NCBI GenBank assembly: GCA_027039975.1
Contig: JALWFE010000043.1
Span: 1 to 44,546, forward strand
Direction: 5' to 3'
Source of the DNA: Flavobacteriales bacterium
GTDB taxonomy: Bacteria > Bacteroidota > Bacteroidia > Flavobacteriales > Flavobacteriaceae
DNA: 44,546 nt
Shown: positions 26,375 through 35,267 of the stretch, piece after piece
How the letters are laid out: every line of letters begins with the position of its first letter
Numbering within the stretch: the stretch's first letter is position 1
Translations under genes and position numbers: made by a program
Notes under the pieces: generated by a model
The model's database searches: none
Told to the model about the DNA's origin: nothing
Seen by the model: only the letters and a program-made list of their open reading frames with translations

Positions 26375-28762
26375 TCATTTTTTTGAAAAAATCATCACAA
26401 ATTTTGCCGTTTTTTTCACTTTTTCCAAACTGAAAATATCAGGATAAATATTGCCGTTTACATAATCTTTTGTTTGATTGCAATAAAACGGACTTGCCGG
26501 ATTGCCACTGACCCCTGTCGGTAAGATACTATACGATTTATTCCAGTCAATCGTATTAAAGATATGTTTTTCAGATGCTCCGAAATCGGCATCAAAACCG
26601 GTATATGAAGGATAAGTAAAAGGATTGACCGTATTAGGATTACCCGGTGCTTTGTAATCACGGTTCAAATCAAATGCCCAATCCAGTATCTTAACTTTGC
26701 CCAGTGGATGCATAAGTTTCAAGCGGTGGATTTCACCCCAGTGTATTTGTGAAATTTTTCCGTATTTTGAAGTCAAATCTTTAACGGCATCTTTAAACGA
26801 CCGGACAACTATTTGGTGAAAATCTTCTTTGTGTTCTGTATTGGTATTGTCTGCCCAAGCGGAATTATTTTTGGCAAAAACGTTCGCTATCAAGTATTTG
26901 GAAGCCAACATTGATTTGCTGTACATCATAAAAACCGGTTCGGTTATTTCGTCAGAAACCAGATTTTTGGTCAATTGTCGCAGTGTTTCATCAAAAATTG
27001 CCGGAGCGGATTGTTCCAAGTTATATACATTGTTCCAGTCTTTTAAAGCTTCAAATGCCGCTTGTTCCGCTTCGCTAAAATCTTGAACTTTTTTCAGATG
27101 TTTCAATAAAACCGGCTTTATTTCATCTGCTTGAACGGAATGATGATCGTTGAGCATTTGTTTGAAATCGTCCACAGATAATTTATCTTTGGTTGTCAGC
27201 ATTTGGCGTATTCTTTTGATACGGTATGGCAAGTCATACCACTCACTGATATAATACGGATAAGTATCGTCCACGGATTTGTTATTGGCAGAAGATACAA
27301 AACCACGGGCGGGATTGTATTCGTAAGGAAGACTGTCAAACGGTACAAATCCTTTCCAGTCATACCGGTCGGTATCGCCCGGAATAAACAGATAGCCCGG
27401 TGCCGTGCGTTTGACCAAGCGTCCGGTCAGTTGAATACCGATATTGCCATTGACGTCGGCATAGGCGATATTTTGACTGACAGATTTAAAACATTTAACA
27501 GCCTTGCGGAATTCTTCCCAGTTTTTAGCCGTTGACAAACCGAGAAGGGCTTCTATTTCATAAGACGGTTCGTTACCAATCCAACGCATGGAAACCGGCA
27601 TCACACTCACATCGTCAAAAGAGGTAAAAATGGGACCGCGATGTGTAAAATACAAGGTTTTTTCTACCGGTTCTTTTTCGCCTTTGATATAAATTTTTAT
27701 TTTTTTGACAATCATATCCCGCCATTGCCCGTTAAATTTGTATTGATTTTTATTTTCCGGATTAATTGTTTCCACATAAAAATCAGCGCCGTCGAGCATG
27801 ACATTGGTCATACCCCAAGCGATATGTTCGTTATGTCCGGCTACTACAAACGGCTCGCCGGGTAAAACAACACCCGTTACATTGAGTTTGTCCGGAATCA
27901 TAAAGTGCATGCGTGTCCATATACCCGGAATATCCAAATGCAAGTGCATATCATTGGAAAAAATGGGTTTACCGGTCGCACTTTTTTGTCCGCTGACCAC
28001 CCAGTTGTTACTTCCGTTAAAAATATCCGGTGCCAATCTTCCAACGTTATCCAAAGCGGCAACCAAAGTCGTATCGGTTTCAATCTTAACCGGAAATTTG
28101 TATGACGGATATACATATTGCTTTTTTACGTTGTAATCCGGTAATAGCTCGGCAAATTGTTCCGGAGACACCTTGTCTTTAATGCTTTGTAACATAATTT
28201 CCATTTTGTAACCCAGTTCCAGATTCCAAGACATAAACCCGACTAAATACAAAGATTGAACAGGTTGCCAATTTTCAGGTTCGTAACCGAGCACTTTAAA
28301 TTCGAAAGGTAAATCGTCTTTGTGGTCTTTGATATAAGCATTTATCCCTTTGGCGTAAGCCGTTAAAATCCGCTTGGTTTTATCGTCAATACTGAAGTAA
28401 ACTATTTGAGAAGTACCCGGAATTTGTAATTTGCGAAGCAATACATCGGTATCTACCAAGTCTTTACCGAAAATTTCGGACAGACGCCCTTGTGTTACGC
28501 GGCGTAACAAATCCATTTGCCATAGACGGTCTTGTGCCGATAAATAACCGACAACGGTATATAAATCCTGCTCGTTTTGAGCTAAGATATGCGGTACACC
28601 GTGTCTATCCCTGTACACTTTGACATCAGCGGTCAGACCGGGTATTTTGATATTTTGGTTATAATCCGGTAAAGCCGATTTTTTGAGGTTTTGGACGTAA
28701 AAATATCCGGCAACGCCTAAAATTATCAGCAATAAGACCAAATATTTGAGGAATTTTTTCAT
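26375..28762 (-). CDS. Penicillin acylase family N-terminal-nucleophile hydrolase
   Basis: 795 aa from the ATG at 28762, chosen because it starts a clean N-terminal hydrophobic segment (KYLVLLLIILGVAGYFYVQ). The A-chain has VKVYRDRHGVPHILAQNEQDLY and GYLSAQDRLWQMDLLRR. The autocatalytic nucleophile is Ser251 in NGSNNWVVSG, followed by PIFSNDMHLHLDIPG. The B-chain includes GVVLPGEPFVVAGHNEHIAWGMTN and the oxyanion-side Asn region. The family cleaves amide bonds of acylated compounds (beta-lactams, N-acyl homoserine lactones and others); the natural substrate is not predictable. Periplasmic or membrane-anchored. Confidence 0.93.
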   Translation of the reverse strand: MKKFLKYLVLLLIILGVAGYFYVQNLKKSALPDYNQNIKIPGLTADVKVYRDRHGVPHILAQNEQDLYTVVGYLSAQDRLWQMDLLRRVTQGRLSEIFGKDLVDTDVLLRKLQIPGTSQIVYFSIDDKTKRILTAYAKGINAYIKDHKDDLPFEFKVLGYEPENWQPVQSLYLVGFMSWNLELGYKMEIMLQSIKDKVSPEQFAELLPDYNVKKQYVYPSYKFPVKIETDTTLVAALDNVGRLAPDIFNGSNNWVVSGQKSATGKPIFSNDMHLHLDIPGIWTRMHFMIPDKLNVTGVVLPGEPFVVAGHNEHIAWGMTNVMLDGADFYVETINPENKNQYKFNGQWRDMIVKKIKIYIKGEKEPVEKTLYFTHRGPIFTSFDDVSVMPVSMRWIGNEPSYEIEALLGLSTAKNWEEFRKAVKCFKSVSQNIAYADVNGNIGIQLTGRLVKRTAPGYLFIPGDTDRYDWKGFVPFDSLPYEYNPARGFVSSANNKSVDDTYPYYISEWYDLPYRIKRIRQMLTTKDKLSVDDFKQMLNDHHSVQADEIKPVLLKHLKKVQDFSEAEQAAFEALKDWNNVYNLEQSAPAIFDETLRQLTKNLVSDEITEPVFMMYSKSMLASKYLIANVFAKNNSAWADNTNTEHKEDFHQIVVRSFKDAVKDLTSKYGKISQIHWGEIHRLKLMHPLGKVKILDWAFDLNRDYKAPGNPNTVNPFTYPSYTGFDADFGASEKHIFNTIDWNKSYSILPTGVSGNPASPFYCNQTKDYVNGNIYPDIFSLEKVKKTAKFVMIFSKK

Positions 28763-28813
28763 GGAAACTTTATTTATTGATACACAACACAATATGTGTA
28801 AAATATATTTTCA

Positions 28814-28821
28814 CAAATATA
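28814..28821 (-). promoter_or_regulatory. -7 promoter element (TATATTTG) of the penicillin acylase gene
   Basis: On the minus strand TATATTTG matches TAnnTTTG, 51 nt before the ATG at 28762. Confidence 0.45.
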
Positions 28822-28905
28822 ACTAAAAAAGATAGAAATGATATTTGCCAGTCGCCGTTATAAGGGATATAATTCATTACAAAAAACTTTCGTTGTCATT
28901 TCAAT

Positions 28906-29080
28906 AAGTCGCTCCGGGGCGCCCTGTTAGTAGCAAATCATATCACACAAAATAAAAAGCTCCGTAGGAGTGACCAGTAATGACACGATGTTTTTATTCA
29001 GGTTATATAGCTGACGGTATCGGGAGACAAGTGACGAAGCAAAAACCTACTGGGTTTTGGAAACCTATTAGGTCTGAAAT
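28906..29080. repeat. Intergenic repeat-like element with long inverted arms
   Basis: GTCGCTCC (28908-28915) can pair with GGAGTGAC (28967-28974), with one G-T pair, across a 51-nt loop. An inner GCTCCGTAGGAG palindrome overlaps the right arm. Downstream, AAACCTA/TAGG-type segments (29043-29074) form further short inverted repeats. It looks like non-coding interspersed repeat sequence of the kind common in Bacteroidota. Confidence 0.5.
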
Positions 29081-29314
29081 TTGTGAAAATGCCGTCGGTT
29101 TCAGGAGATACAAGACGGAGCGAAAAGATCAACTAGGTTCACAAAACCTTATAAAAGTTGCCTTAGAGCCTCAATCATTTGTTTATGATGAAAGCACAAG
29201 GTCACCTAAAAATAGCTCTTTACAAATTTAATAATAAATTTGAGTTTTGTTTGAAAATTAACGGTATATCTAGTAGGTCTATATTTTTTCAATAATAAAT
29301 ATTAACAGCTAACA
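29081..29314. other. Intergenic region without a supported gene
   Basis: A plus-strand frame runs 28980-29231, but it starts inside the repeat element and its residues show no signal, domain or helix pattern. Nothing else is recognisable. Confidence 0.5.
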
Positions 29315-30220
29315 TTATTTGTTTTTGTAAAGTTTCATCATTTGTTTCATCATATCGTATTGTTGACGAAGTTCTTCATCAGATATGTTTTTGGCATCCG
29401 GATCTTCTGCTTGCACCATTTTTTTCCAGTCTTCAAAAGATAAATTTTGCATTTTTTTCATATATTCTACACCTCTTTTTTTCTTAACATCATCAGGAAT
29501 ATCATTATCCATATCATCTTTCATTTGTCCGCCGTTCATCATTTCATTCATTTTTTTCACGGGAAAATCCGGTAATTTGAATTTACTGTCCGGAACGGAA
29601 ACATTAAATTTGGCACTGGTTGCTTCTTGAATAGTTCTGACGCCCATTACATTCATGTCTATTTTTAGCACAACACCTTTATATAGCCATTCTTTACCTC
29701 CGGGTATGCTCCATACTTCACAGTTGTAACCAAGCACTTTTTCATTACCGGTTCTTTTACCGCCCATAGATTTGAGCATGTCTTTTCCGGCTTTTCCGGC
29801 ATCGGTACCGGATTGTTTCATCATAGTTATGGCCATATCATCGCCTTCATATATTACTTTTTCTTTAAAATCAACCGAATAACTTTTGCCGTTATCCAAT
29901 TTGTCCATAGTATGAGTTTCGTCGGTTTGGGTTTGTTTCATGCCAAAGACATTGACATTTGTAGTTTGCTTTGATTTTTTTTCTCTCAACTCAATCGCTC
30001 CCCAGTCTTTGAAATACAAACTTTCGGTTCCGGAACCTTTGACCGTTCCACCCATAACTTTTCCGGAAATTGTAGTTTTATAATGTACTATTCCGGATTT
30101 GACATCATAGCGTTTTAGTTTGTTGTCGCTACGGTTATTTTCACCGGTTTTACTTTGACTGTTGCCACTGCAACTTGCCAGTGTTATAATTAATAAAAGT
30201 AGTAAATTTAATTTTTTCAT
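29315..30220 (-). CDS. Lipoprotein of unknown function (DUF4412-like)
   Basis: 301 aa. Lipoprotein signal with lipobox LASC (KLNLLLLLIITLASCSGN), then a low-complexity linker. A beta-rich domain holds VHYKTTISGKVMGGTVKGSG and YFKDWGAIELREKKSK; a Lys/Met-rich helical tail follows (SDEELRQQYDMMKQMMKLYKN). VLGYNCEVWSIPGG-type sequence is found in periplasmic proteins annotated DUF4412. No catalytic residues are apparent. It follows another lipoprotein gene on the same strand; a strong hairpin (30256-30294) stands between them. Confidence 0.75.
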   Translation of the reverse strand: MKKLNLLLLLIITLASCSGNSQSKTGENNRSDNKLKRYDVKSGIVHYKTTISGKVMGGTVKGSGTESLYFKDWGAIELREKKSKQTTNVNVFGMKQTQTDETHTMDKLDNGKSYSVDFKEKVIYEGDDMAITMMKQSGTDAGKAGKDMLKSMGGKRTGNEKVLGYNCEVWSIPGGKEWLYKGVVLKIDMNVMGVRTIQEATSAKFNVSVPDSKFKLPDFPVKKMNEMMNGGQMKDDMDNDIPDDVKKKRGVEYMKKMQNLSFEDWKKMVQAEDPDAKNISDEELRQQYDMMKQMMKLYKNK

Positions 30221-30250
30221 AATTGTATAGTTATAAAGTTCAGGTTTTTT

Positions 30251-30294
30251 ACAATACAGAGAACGCTTAACCTGTATTGTTAAGCGTTCTCTGT
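30251..30294. other. Two mutually exclusive hairpins between lipoprotein genes
   Basis: A perfect 15-bp stem joins 30256-30270 and 30280-30294 (ACAGAGAACGCTTAA and complement). Its 9-nt loop plus one arm base (30272-30280, CTGTATTGT) is also perfectly complementary to 30251-30259 (ACAATACAG), giving an alternative 9-bp stem that overlaps the first. Neither strand has a clean T-run after the stem, so it is not a standard terminator. It could end the 30309 transcript, stabilise it, or switch between structures. Confidence 0.6.
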
Positions 30295-30308
30295 TGTAAA
30301 TTTAGTAT

Positions 30309-30782
30309 TTATCTGTATTTTACATCAAATGTTCCGGTAGCTGTATGGGTTACGTTAACATTTTGATTATCATTGTATTCAAGAGAAAACGTTCCTTTTA
30401 TGTGCTTACCGGCTATGTTATGAGTTGTTACTACAAAAGAAATGGAAGTCACATTCGTAGCAGTTGTAAAAACAGCTTGCGAATTTACACCATGAGACAT
30501 AAGAACCTGATTTGCAGAAGTATAAGTTCCTTCACTGATGTCAGCGTTAACGATAATTTGAATATCACCATTTGAATTGCTACCTCCCATAACCAATTGG
30601 CCGGATAAGGCACTACCGGTAACGTTTGAAAAGGTAATTTCCGGTTCGTTATCTATTTTTAAAGTAATTTTATTTCCTGTTGAATCATCTTGTGTATCAT
30701 CATCGCTTTTTTTATGACAAGATGTTAATGTAAACAGGGTTACAAATAAAAATAATCCTAAGATTTTTGTGGTTGATTTCAT
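30309..30782 (-). CDS. Small lipoprotein of unknown function
   Basis: 157 aa. Lipoprotein signal with lipobox LTSC (LGLFLFVTLFTLTSCHKK), then Asp/Ser-rich linker (KSDDDTQDDSTGN). The remaining about 110 residues are strand-rich (ITLKIDNEPEITFSNVTG, KGTFSLEYNDNQNVNVTH), suggesting a small beta-sandwich exposed in the periplasm or at the surface. I do not recognise a family. Neighbours on the same strand are an OmpA-family gene upstream and another lipoprotein downstream. Confidence 0.75.
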   Translation of the reverse strand: MKSTTKILGLFLFVTLFTLTSCHKKSDDDTQDDSTGNKITLKIDNEPEITFSNVTGSALSGQLVMGGSNSNGDIQIIVNADISEGTYTSANQVLMSHGVNSQAVFTTATNVTSISFVVTTHNIAGKHIKGTFSLEYNDNQNVNVTHTATGTFDVKYR

Positions 30783-30821
30783 AATGTTAGGTTTTATTAT
30801 TATACAGATGATTTTATAAAA

Positions 30822-30859
30822 TACCTTTAATAGCTCATTCGTTTTTGCTATTAAAGGTA
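30822..30859 (-). terminator. Terminator of the OmpA-family gene
   Basis: Perfect 13-bp stem TACCTTTAATAGC (30822-30834) / GCTATTAAAGGTA (30847-30859), 12-nt loop. On the minus strand it is followed by a TTTTAT stretch. It separates the OmpA-family gene from the 157-aa lipoprotein gene. Confidence 0.7.
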
Positions 30860-30874
30860 ATAGATTGGTTAATA

Positions 30875-32152
30875 TTAAAATTTGACAAACTCAACTCTGC
30901 GGTTATTGGCTTTGCCTTCAGGTGTGGCGTTGGTATCAATGGGTTTACTTTCGCCCCAACCGGTATATTTCAGTCTGGACTTGTCAATACCCATAGAAAT
31001 TAACTTGTCCATTACGGTTTTGGCGCGTGCTTTTGAAAGTTTCATATTAAACGCTTCGTCGCCGTCGCTGTCGGTGTGTCCTTCTACGCTGAATTTAAGG
31101 TCGGGTTGTTTTTTCATCAATTTATAAATACGATTGATGGGACCCATACTTTCGGGTTTGAGTGTGGCTTTGTTTACATCGAACTTGATACCGTTGACGA
31201 TGATTTTTCCATCAGATAAAACCCGTTTGTAATATTTAACGCCACCTTTGGCTATACGGAAGTTTTTAAGTAGCATGCCTTCTCTTCCAGCATTAATGGT
31301 TATTCCTGTTGGATTTTTATCTAAATGCGGAATATTAATCAAACGCACATCATTAAAATAGGCTTTGAATTTTCCTCTGGTGTAAGCAATAGAGATATGT
31401 TTCCAAGAACCGTCTTTTTCTATCGCCCAACCTATGTTTTCCGTTCCGGGATAATCTTTTTCGGAATTTCCGGATTCTAAACCATGTGGCATAACCGTTA
31501 AGCTTGACGATGTACTTCCTTGATTTTTAACATCTGCAAGGGTAAGATAAAACCTGTTTGAAGTAGTATTTCCTTTTGGAAACCATACATCAAATTCTAT
31601 GGTAAAGACATCCGGTAGATAATCTTCTTTTGAATTTTTTAAATAGGGGACTATGGAAGAACTCCCTGTAAGAAATCCAATAACTTTTTCTCCGTCAAAT
31701 TCTACAATCTCCACGTTACCTTCCTTCAAATCCCAACGGCTGGGAAATTCACCGTTTTCTTCATCGGCATCGGGTACGTCTTCAAAGATTACCGTATCAC
31801 CGGGAACGAAATCATAATTACTCCAAACCAAATTGTGTTTTTTGGCTTTGGATGATTTGCCGGAAGTTGAACTGTCGTTTCCGGTATCTTCACTATCACT
31901 TGATTGGTTTGACTTAGATTTTCTTGACGACTTAATTTTTTTAGATTTTTTGTGTTTACCGTCTATTTCTTCTTCGGCTTTATCGTAAACTTTATCTATA
32001 CCTCTATCCACACGGCGTTCTGAACGGCGTTCGGCTTCTTGTTTTATTTTTTCTTGTGCATGTTTAGCCAACTTTTTTAAAAATTGAGCTTCGGACTGTT
32101 GGGTAACAAAGACAAAAAGTAGTCCTACCATTATAAATTTAAAAAATTTCAT
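30875..32152 (-). CDS. OmpA-family protein with LamG-like middle domain
   Basis: 425 aa. A signal peptide (FIMVGLLFVFVTQQSEAQ) is followed by a very basic and Ser-rich stretch to about residue 105 (KHKKSKKIKSSRKSKSNQSS). The middle about 110-300 resembles a concanavalin/laminin-G sandwich (DVFTIEFDVWFPKG, WKHISIAYTRGKFKAYFNDV). The C-terminal OmpA domain (about 310-425) has the peptidoglycan-binding motif SVEGHTDSDGDEAFNMKLSK and RAKTVMDKL, ending NRRVEFVKF. The order fits a cell-wall-anchored periplasmic or outer-membrane protein that also binds a ligand. The next upstream gene (lipoprotein, 36 bp away) is likely in the same operon. Confidence 0.88.
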   Translation of the reverse strand: MKFFKFIMVGLLFVFVTQQSEAQFLKKLAKHAQEKIKQEAERRSERRVDRGIDKVYDKAEEEIDGKHKKSKKIKSSRKSKSNQSSDSEDTGNDSSTSGKSSKAKKHNLVWSNYDFVPGDTVIFEDVPDADEENGEFPSRWDLKEGNVEIVEFDGEKVIGFLTGSSSIVPYLKNSKEDYLPDVFTIEFDVWFPKGNTTSNRFYLTLADVKNQGSTSSSLTVMPHGLESGNSEKDYPGTENIGWAIEKDGSWKHISIAYTRGKFKAYFNDVRLINIPHLDKNPTGITINAGREGMLLKNFRIAKGGVKYYKRVLSDGKIIVNGIKFDVNKATLKPESMGPINRIYKLMKKQPDLKFSVEGHTDSDGDEAFNMKLSKARAKTVMDKLISMGIDKSRLKYTGWGESKPIDTNATPEGKANNRRVEFVKF

Positions 32153-32188
32153 ATGACGCTGTTTTTTAACTGAAAGTTGATGTTAATA

Positions 32189-32734
32189 TTAAAGTGCGCT
32201 GGCTTTAATATCTGCTTTTGCACTAAAAGTGATATAAAAATAGAATGTATCGCCAGAAGGGATACTGCCGGAGACAGTTATGTCAATCTTTTTATTGGCT
32301 AACAACCTGTCGGCAATTTGTTCTATTTTTTGCATATTTGTTATTGCAAATGGTTCACCTTGGGCTACCATATCATAGTTAAAATCCGGAATAGTAATAA
32401 TAATATCATTATCTATGGTAATGGTAAGGTCAACAACAGTATTGTTACCGGCTAAATTTTCCAAACCTTCAAAACTTATATTAACGTTTGATAGATCAAG
32501 TGATTTCAATTGGTCAAGGTAATCGTGAGTGTCGCTGTTGTCTAGATCCAAAACAAATGTAGTGGAATAATCTTGCCCTGTCATAACGTTTCTTTGTGTT
32601 TCATTAACAACTATTTCATCGGAAGTTGCAGAAAGATCGGTACTGAAATTAACATCCAAAGCATCTTTTTTGCAAGATGTTAAACCTGTAAATGTTAATA
32701 ATAATAATAATAATAACAATAGTGTTTTTTTCAT
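32189..32734 (-). CDS. Lipoprotein of unknown function with a leucine-codon microsatellite in its signal peptide
   Basis: 181 aa. The signal peptide contains nine consecutive Leu, seven of them encoded by TTA repeats, and ends in a lipobox at Cys21 (GLTSCKKD). The mature part looks beta-rich with repeated Asp/Asn turns (LDLSNVNISFEGLENLAGN). No domain recognised. It is divergent from the LytTR regulator gene (253 bp between starts) and likely co-transcribed with the OmpA-family gene 36 bp downstream. A minus-strand TAACTTCG (32764-32771) is a possible -7 element. Confidence 0.75.
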   Translation of the reverse strand: MKKTLLLLLLLLLTFTGLTSCKKDALDVNFSTDLSATSDEIVVNETQRNVMTGQDYSTTFVLDLDNSDTHDYLDQLKSLDLSNVNISFEGLENLAGNNTVVDLTITIDNDIIITIPDFNYDMVAQGEPFAITNMQKIEQIADRLLANKKIDITVSGSIPSGDTFYFYITFSAKADIKASAL

Positions 32735-32806
32735 TTTTTCATTTTTTAGGGTAATTACTTGTGCGAAGTTAAAAATTAATTATTAATGTTTTTTTAAAAA
32801 TTTATT

Positions 32807-32906
32807 AACGACATAATTTTGTGGATAAAAGGACAAAAATGCCAATGAACGACATAATAACCATAAAATATTCTTTTTTGCTTTTTATCGTGAAAATCGT
32901 GTCGTT
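32807..32906. promoter_or_regulatory. Three copies of AACGACATAAT-like motif, possible operator
   Basis: AACGACATAAT occurs at 32807-32817 and again at 32848-32858, and a two-mismatch copy in inverse orientation (AACGACACGAT) at 32896-32906. The two identical copies start 41 bp apart, about four helical turns. The set lies between the divergent lipoprotein and LytTR regulator genes. Confidence 0.4.
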
Positions 32907-32940
32907 TATGAAAAAAAAACAGTTGTTTATAAATTTATTC

Positions 32941-32971
32941 TTTGCTTTCGAAGGGGAATTTTGTAAATTTA
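32941..32971 (+). promoter_or_regulatory. Promoter of the LytTR two-component operon
   Basis: TTTG (32941-32944), 19-nt spacer and TAAATTTA (32964-32971) match the Bacteroidota consensus with one mismatch. The start codon follows at 32988. Confidence 0.55.
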
Positions 32972-32987
32972 AGGACTAAAAAAATAT

Positions 32988-33743
32988 ATGATGATTAAAG
33001 CTGTAATAGTTGACGACGAACAATTGGCTATAGAAAGTTTACGTTGGGAGATAGAAAATTTCAGTCAAGATGTAAAAGTGATTGAAACTTTTACCAATCC
33101 CAAAGAAGCTGTCAGTGGCATCAATTATCTTAAACCGGATTTGGTCTTTTTAGATATTGAAATGCCCGAACTTGATGGTTTTCAACTATTAAAGTTATTA
33201 GATTATAAGAATTTCGATTTGATTATCACTACGGCTTATAATCAATATGCCATACAGGCTTTTAAAGCCAATGCCATTGATTATTTACTTAAACCTGTTG
33301 ATCCGGATGATTTAATACAAGCCGTTGAAAAGGTAAAAAGGCGTTATGGTAGTAATTTTGTTACTAAAAATTTGGAAATGGTTTTGGATAAATTTGTTAA
33401 CAATAATATAAAACAATCCAAAAAGGTTCCTTTACCATTAAATCAAAAAATAATTTTTGTTGAGCCGGGGGAAATTTTATATTGTAAATCCGACGGTAGT
33501 TACACCGTTGTGCATATGGTAAACAATAAAGAATATGTCGTATCAAAAAGTATCGGTTATATTGAAAGTTTTTTGCCTAAGAATTTTTTTGTGCGTATTC
33601 ACAAATCTTACATAGTCAATATCTATGAAATTAAAGAATTGAAAAGACAGAATCAAGGTGAAATTATGTTATCAAACGGAAAAATTATTCCTATTTCTCG
33701 TAAATACCGCAAACAAGTTTTGGAAATTTTAAATATTTCATGA
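32988..33743 (+). CDS. LytTR-family response regulator
   Basis: 251 aa. Receiver domain at residues 1-120: acidic pocket VDDEQ, phospho-acceptor Asp56 in LVFLDIEMPELDG, then ITTAYNQYAIQAF and the conserved Lys in YLLKPVDPDDL. A LytTR DNA-binding domain follows (about 145-250; ILYCKSDGSYTVVHM, FVRIHKSYIVNIYEIKEL, IPISRKYRKQVLE). It would bind direct-repeat DNA as a dimer after phosphorylation by the sensor encoded 1 bp downstream. ATG at 32988 is followed by a second in-frame ATG at 32991. Confidence 0.95.
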   Translation: MMIKAVIVDDEQLAIESLRWEIENFSQDVKVIETFTNPKEAVSGINYLKPDLVFLDIEMPELDGFQLLKLLDYKNFDLIITTAYNQYAIQAFKANAIDYLLKPVDPDDLIQAVEKVKRRYGSNFVTKNLEMVLDKFVNNNIKQSKKVPLPLNQKIIFVEPGEILYCKSDGSYTVVHMVNNKEYVVSKSIGYIESFLPKNFFVRIHKSYIVNIYEIKELKRQNQGEIMLSNGKIIPISRKYRKQVLEILNIS

Positions 33744-33744
33744 A

Positions 33745-35253
33745 ATGTCAGGAGCAGATTGGTTTCAGGCATTATCACATCCACAGGAAAATGGTATTGT
33801 AATATTTGTATCGGGATTTTTACTGGCATTGGGGTTGTATCATTTATTGTTGTATTTTCAAAATAAAATTTCCAGTTATCTATATTATGCTTTATATGTA
33901 CTGTTGGTATTGATATATACATTTCATAGAGCCAAACATTTTATTTTAGCTGATTTGGTAGCCGGATACCGTACGGAAATAGAATTTTTATATGACCCTA
34001 TCAAGTGGATTTATTCGACGGTTTATATGTTTTTTGCTTTTAGTTTTGTCGATTTGGAAGAATATTATCCTAAATTTACCAAGTCATTAAGATTATTTTT
34101 AAAAACCGGATTGGGTTTTTTAGCTGTATTGATAGTGATTGCTATTATTTTAAAAAACAAACTGATTTTAGACAAAGCTTATAATTTTGTTTTTTTACCG
34201 GTAATCTTTGTGCTTTCTTTATATATTTTGTATCTGATTTTCCGTTCCAAGTCGCCTGTAAAATATTATTTGTTGATAGGAGCCGGTAGTTATTTATTGA
34301 TAACAACCTATTCGCATTATTTAACTTATACCGGCAGGCCTTTCAGGGTATTGTTTTACGGAGCAACGGCATTTGAAATGATTTTGTTTGCTTTGGGACT
34401 GGGTTATAAACAAAAGTTGATTAATGAAGAAAAAAATCTTTGGCAAGAGCTGGTTATCAAAGAATACGAAAAAAATTTGATGATAAAAGAAAATTTGACC
34501 AAAAAATTAGGTGAAGAAGTCACTCATAAAATGAAGCAAATAGATGCTTTAAAACGTGAAAAACATATAGCCGAACAAAAAAAATTGGCTTTGTCATATT
34601 CCAAACAAATTTTAAAATTACGTCTCCAAGCCGTTCAGTCTCAGATGAATCCGCATTTTTTATTTAATGCTTTGAATGCTATAAAAAATTTCATTATTAA
34701 GAATGATCAAAAAAAAGCGGTAATTTATTTGTCCAAATTTGCCAAATTAATCAGGATTGTGCTGGAACAAGCCAAATTGTCGGAAACAACGCTACAAGAA
34801 GAATTGGAATTGATACAATTATATGTTGATGTGGAAAATATCCGCTTTAATAATGACATTGATTTTAAGATTGAAATTGATAGTGACGTTAATTCACACA
34901 AGGTTAAAGTGCCGCCGATGATTTTTCAAGCCTTGATTGAAAATGCGATATGGCATGGTCTGGCACCCAAAAAAGGCGATAAAAAACTCAGAATGAAAAT
35001 ATCCCAAGATTATCCTTATGTTAAAGTTGTTATTGAAGACAATGGTATCGGACGGGAAAAAGCCCATGAAATAAGAGAACAAAAAAATATGACTTTAAAA
35101 AAAGAATCAAGGGGTATCAAAATCACCGAGGAGCGGTTGGCTGTTTATACCCAGGCTTATAAAAACAAATTTAAAATCCATTTTATCGATTTGTATGATA
35201 AACAAAACCGGCCGTCCGGCACGCGGGTCGAAATTTTTATTCCGGTAGCTTAA
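33745..35253 (+). CDS. Sensor histidine kinase of the His_kinase (LytS/AlgZ-like) family with seven membrane helices
   Basis: 502 aa. Residues 15-225 contain seven hydrophobic helices (for example VIFVSGFLLALGLYHLLLYF and FLAVLIVIAIIL). This resembles a 7TMR-DISM membrane module without an external sensor domain. A coiled coil follows (EEVTHKMKQIDALKREK), then the His_kinase domain with phosphorylated His304 in SQMNPHFLFNAL. The ATP-binding part is VPPMIFQALIENAIWHG and VVIEDNGIGREKA. The start follows the regulator stop by one base, so the genes are co-translated. It converges on glutaminase with 14 bp between stops. The signal is unknown. Confidence 0.93.
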   Translation: MSGADWFQALSHPQENGIVIFVSGFLLALGLYHLLLYFQNKISSYLYYALYVLLVLIYTFHRAKHFILADLVAGYRTEIEFLYDPIKWIYSTVYMFFAFSFVDLEEYYPKFTKSLRLFLKTGLGFLAVLIVIAIILKNKLILDKAYNFVFLPVIFVLSLYILYLIFRSKSPVKYYLLIGAGSYLLITTYSHYLTYTGRPFRVLFYGATAFEMILFALGLGYKQKLINEEKNLWQELVIKEYEKNLMIKENLTKKLGEEVTHKMKQIDALKREKHIAEQKKLALSYSKQILKLRLQAVQSQMNPHFLFNALNAIKNFIIKNDQKKAVIYLSKFAKLIRIVLEQAKLSETTLQEELELIQLYVDVENIRFNNDIDFKIEIDSDVNSHKVKVPPMIFQALIENAIWHGLAPKKGDKKLRMKISQDYPYVKVVIEDNGIGREKAHEIREQKNMTLKKESRGIKITEERLAVYTQAYKNKFKIHFIDLYDKQNRPSGTRVEIFIPVA

Positions 35254-35267
35254 ATGCTATTAATTTA

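Noticed and set aside
28980-29231. 83-codon plus-strand frame
   Set aside because: It begins in the repeat element and shows no signal, domain or conserved pattern.
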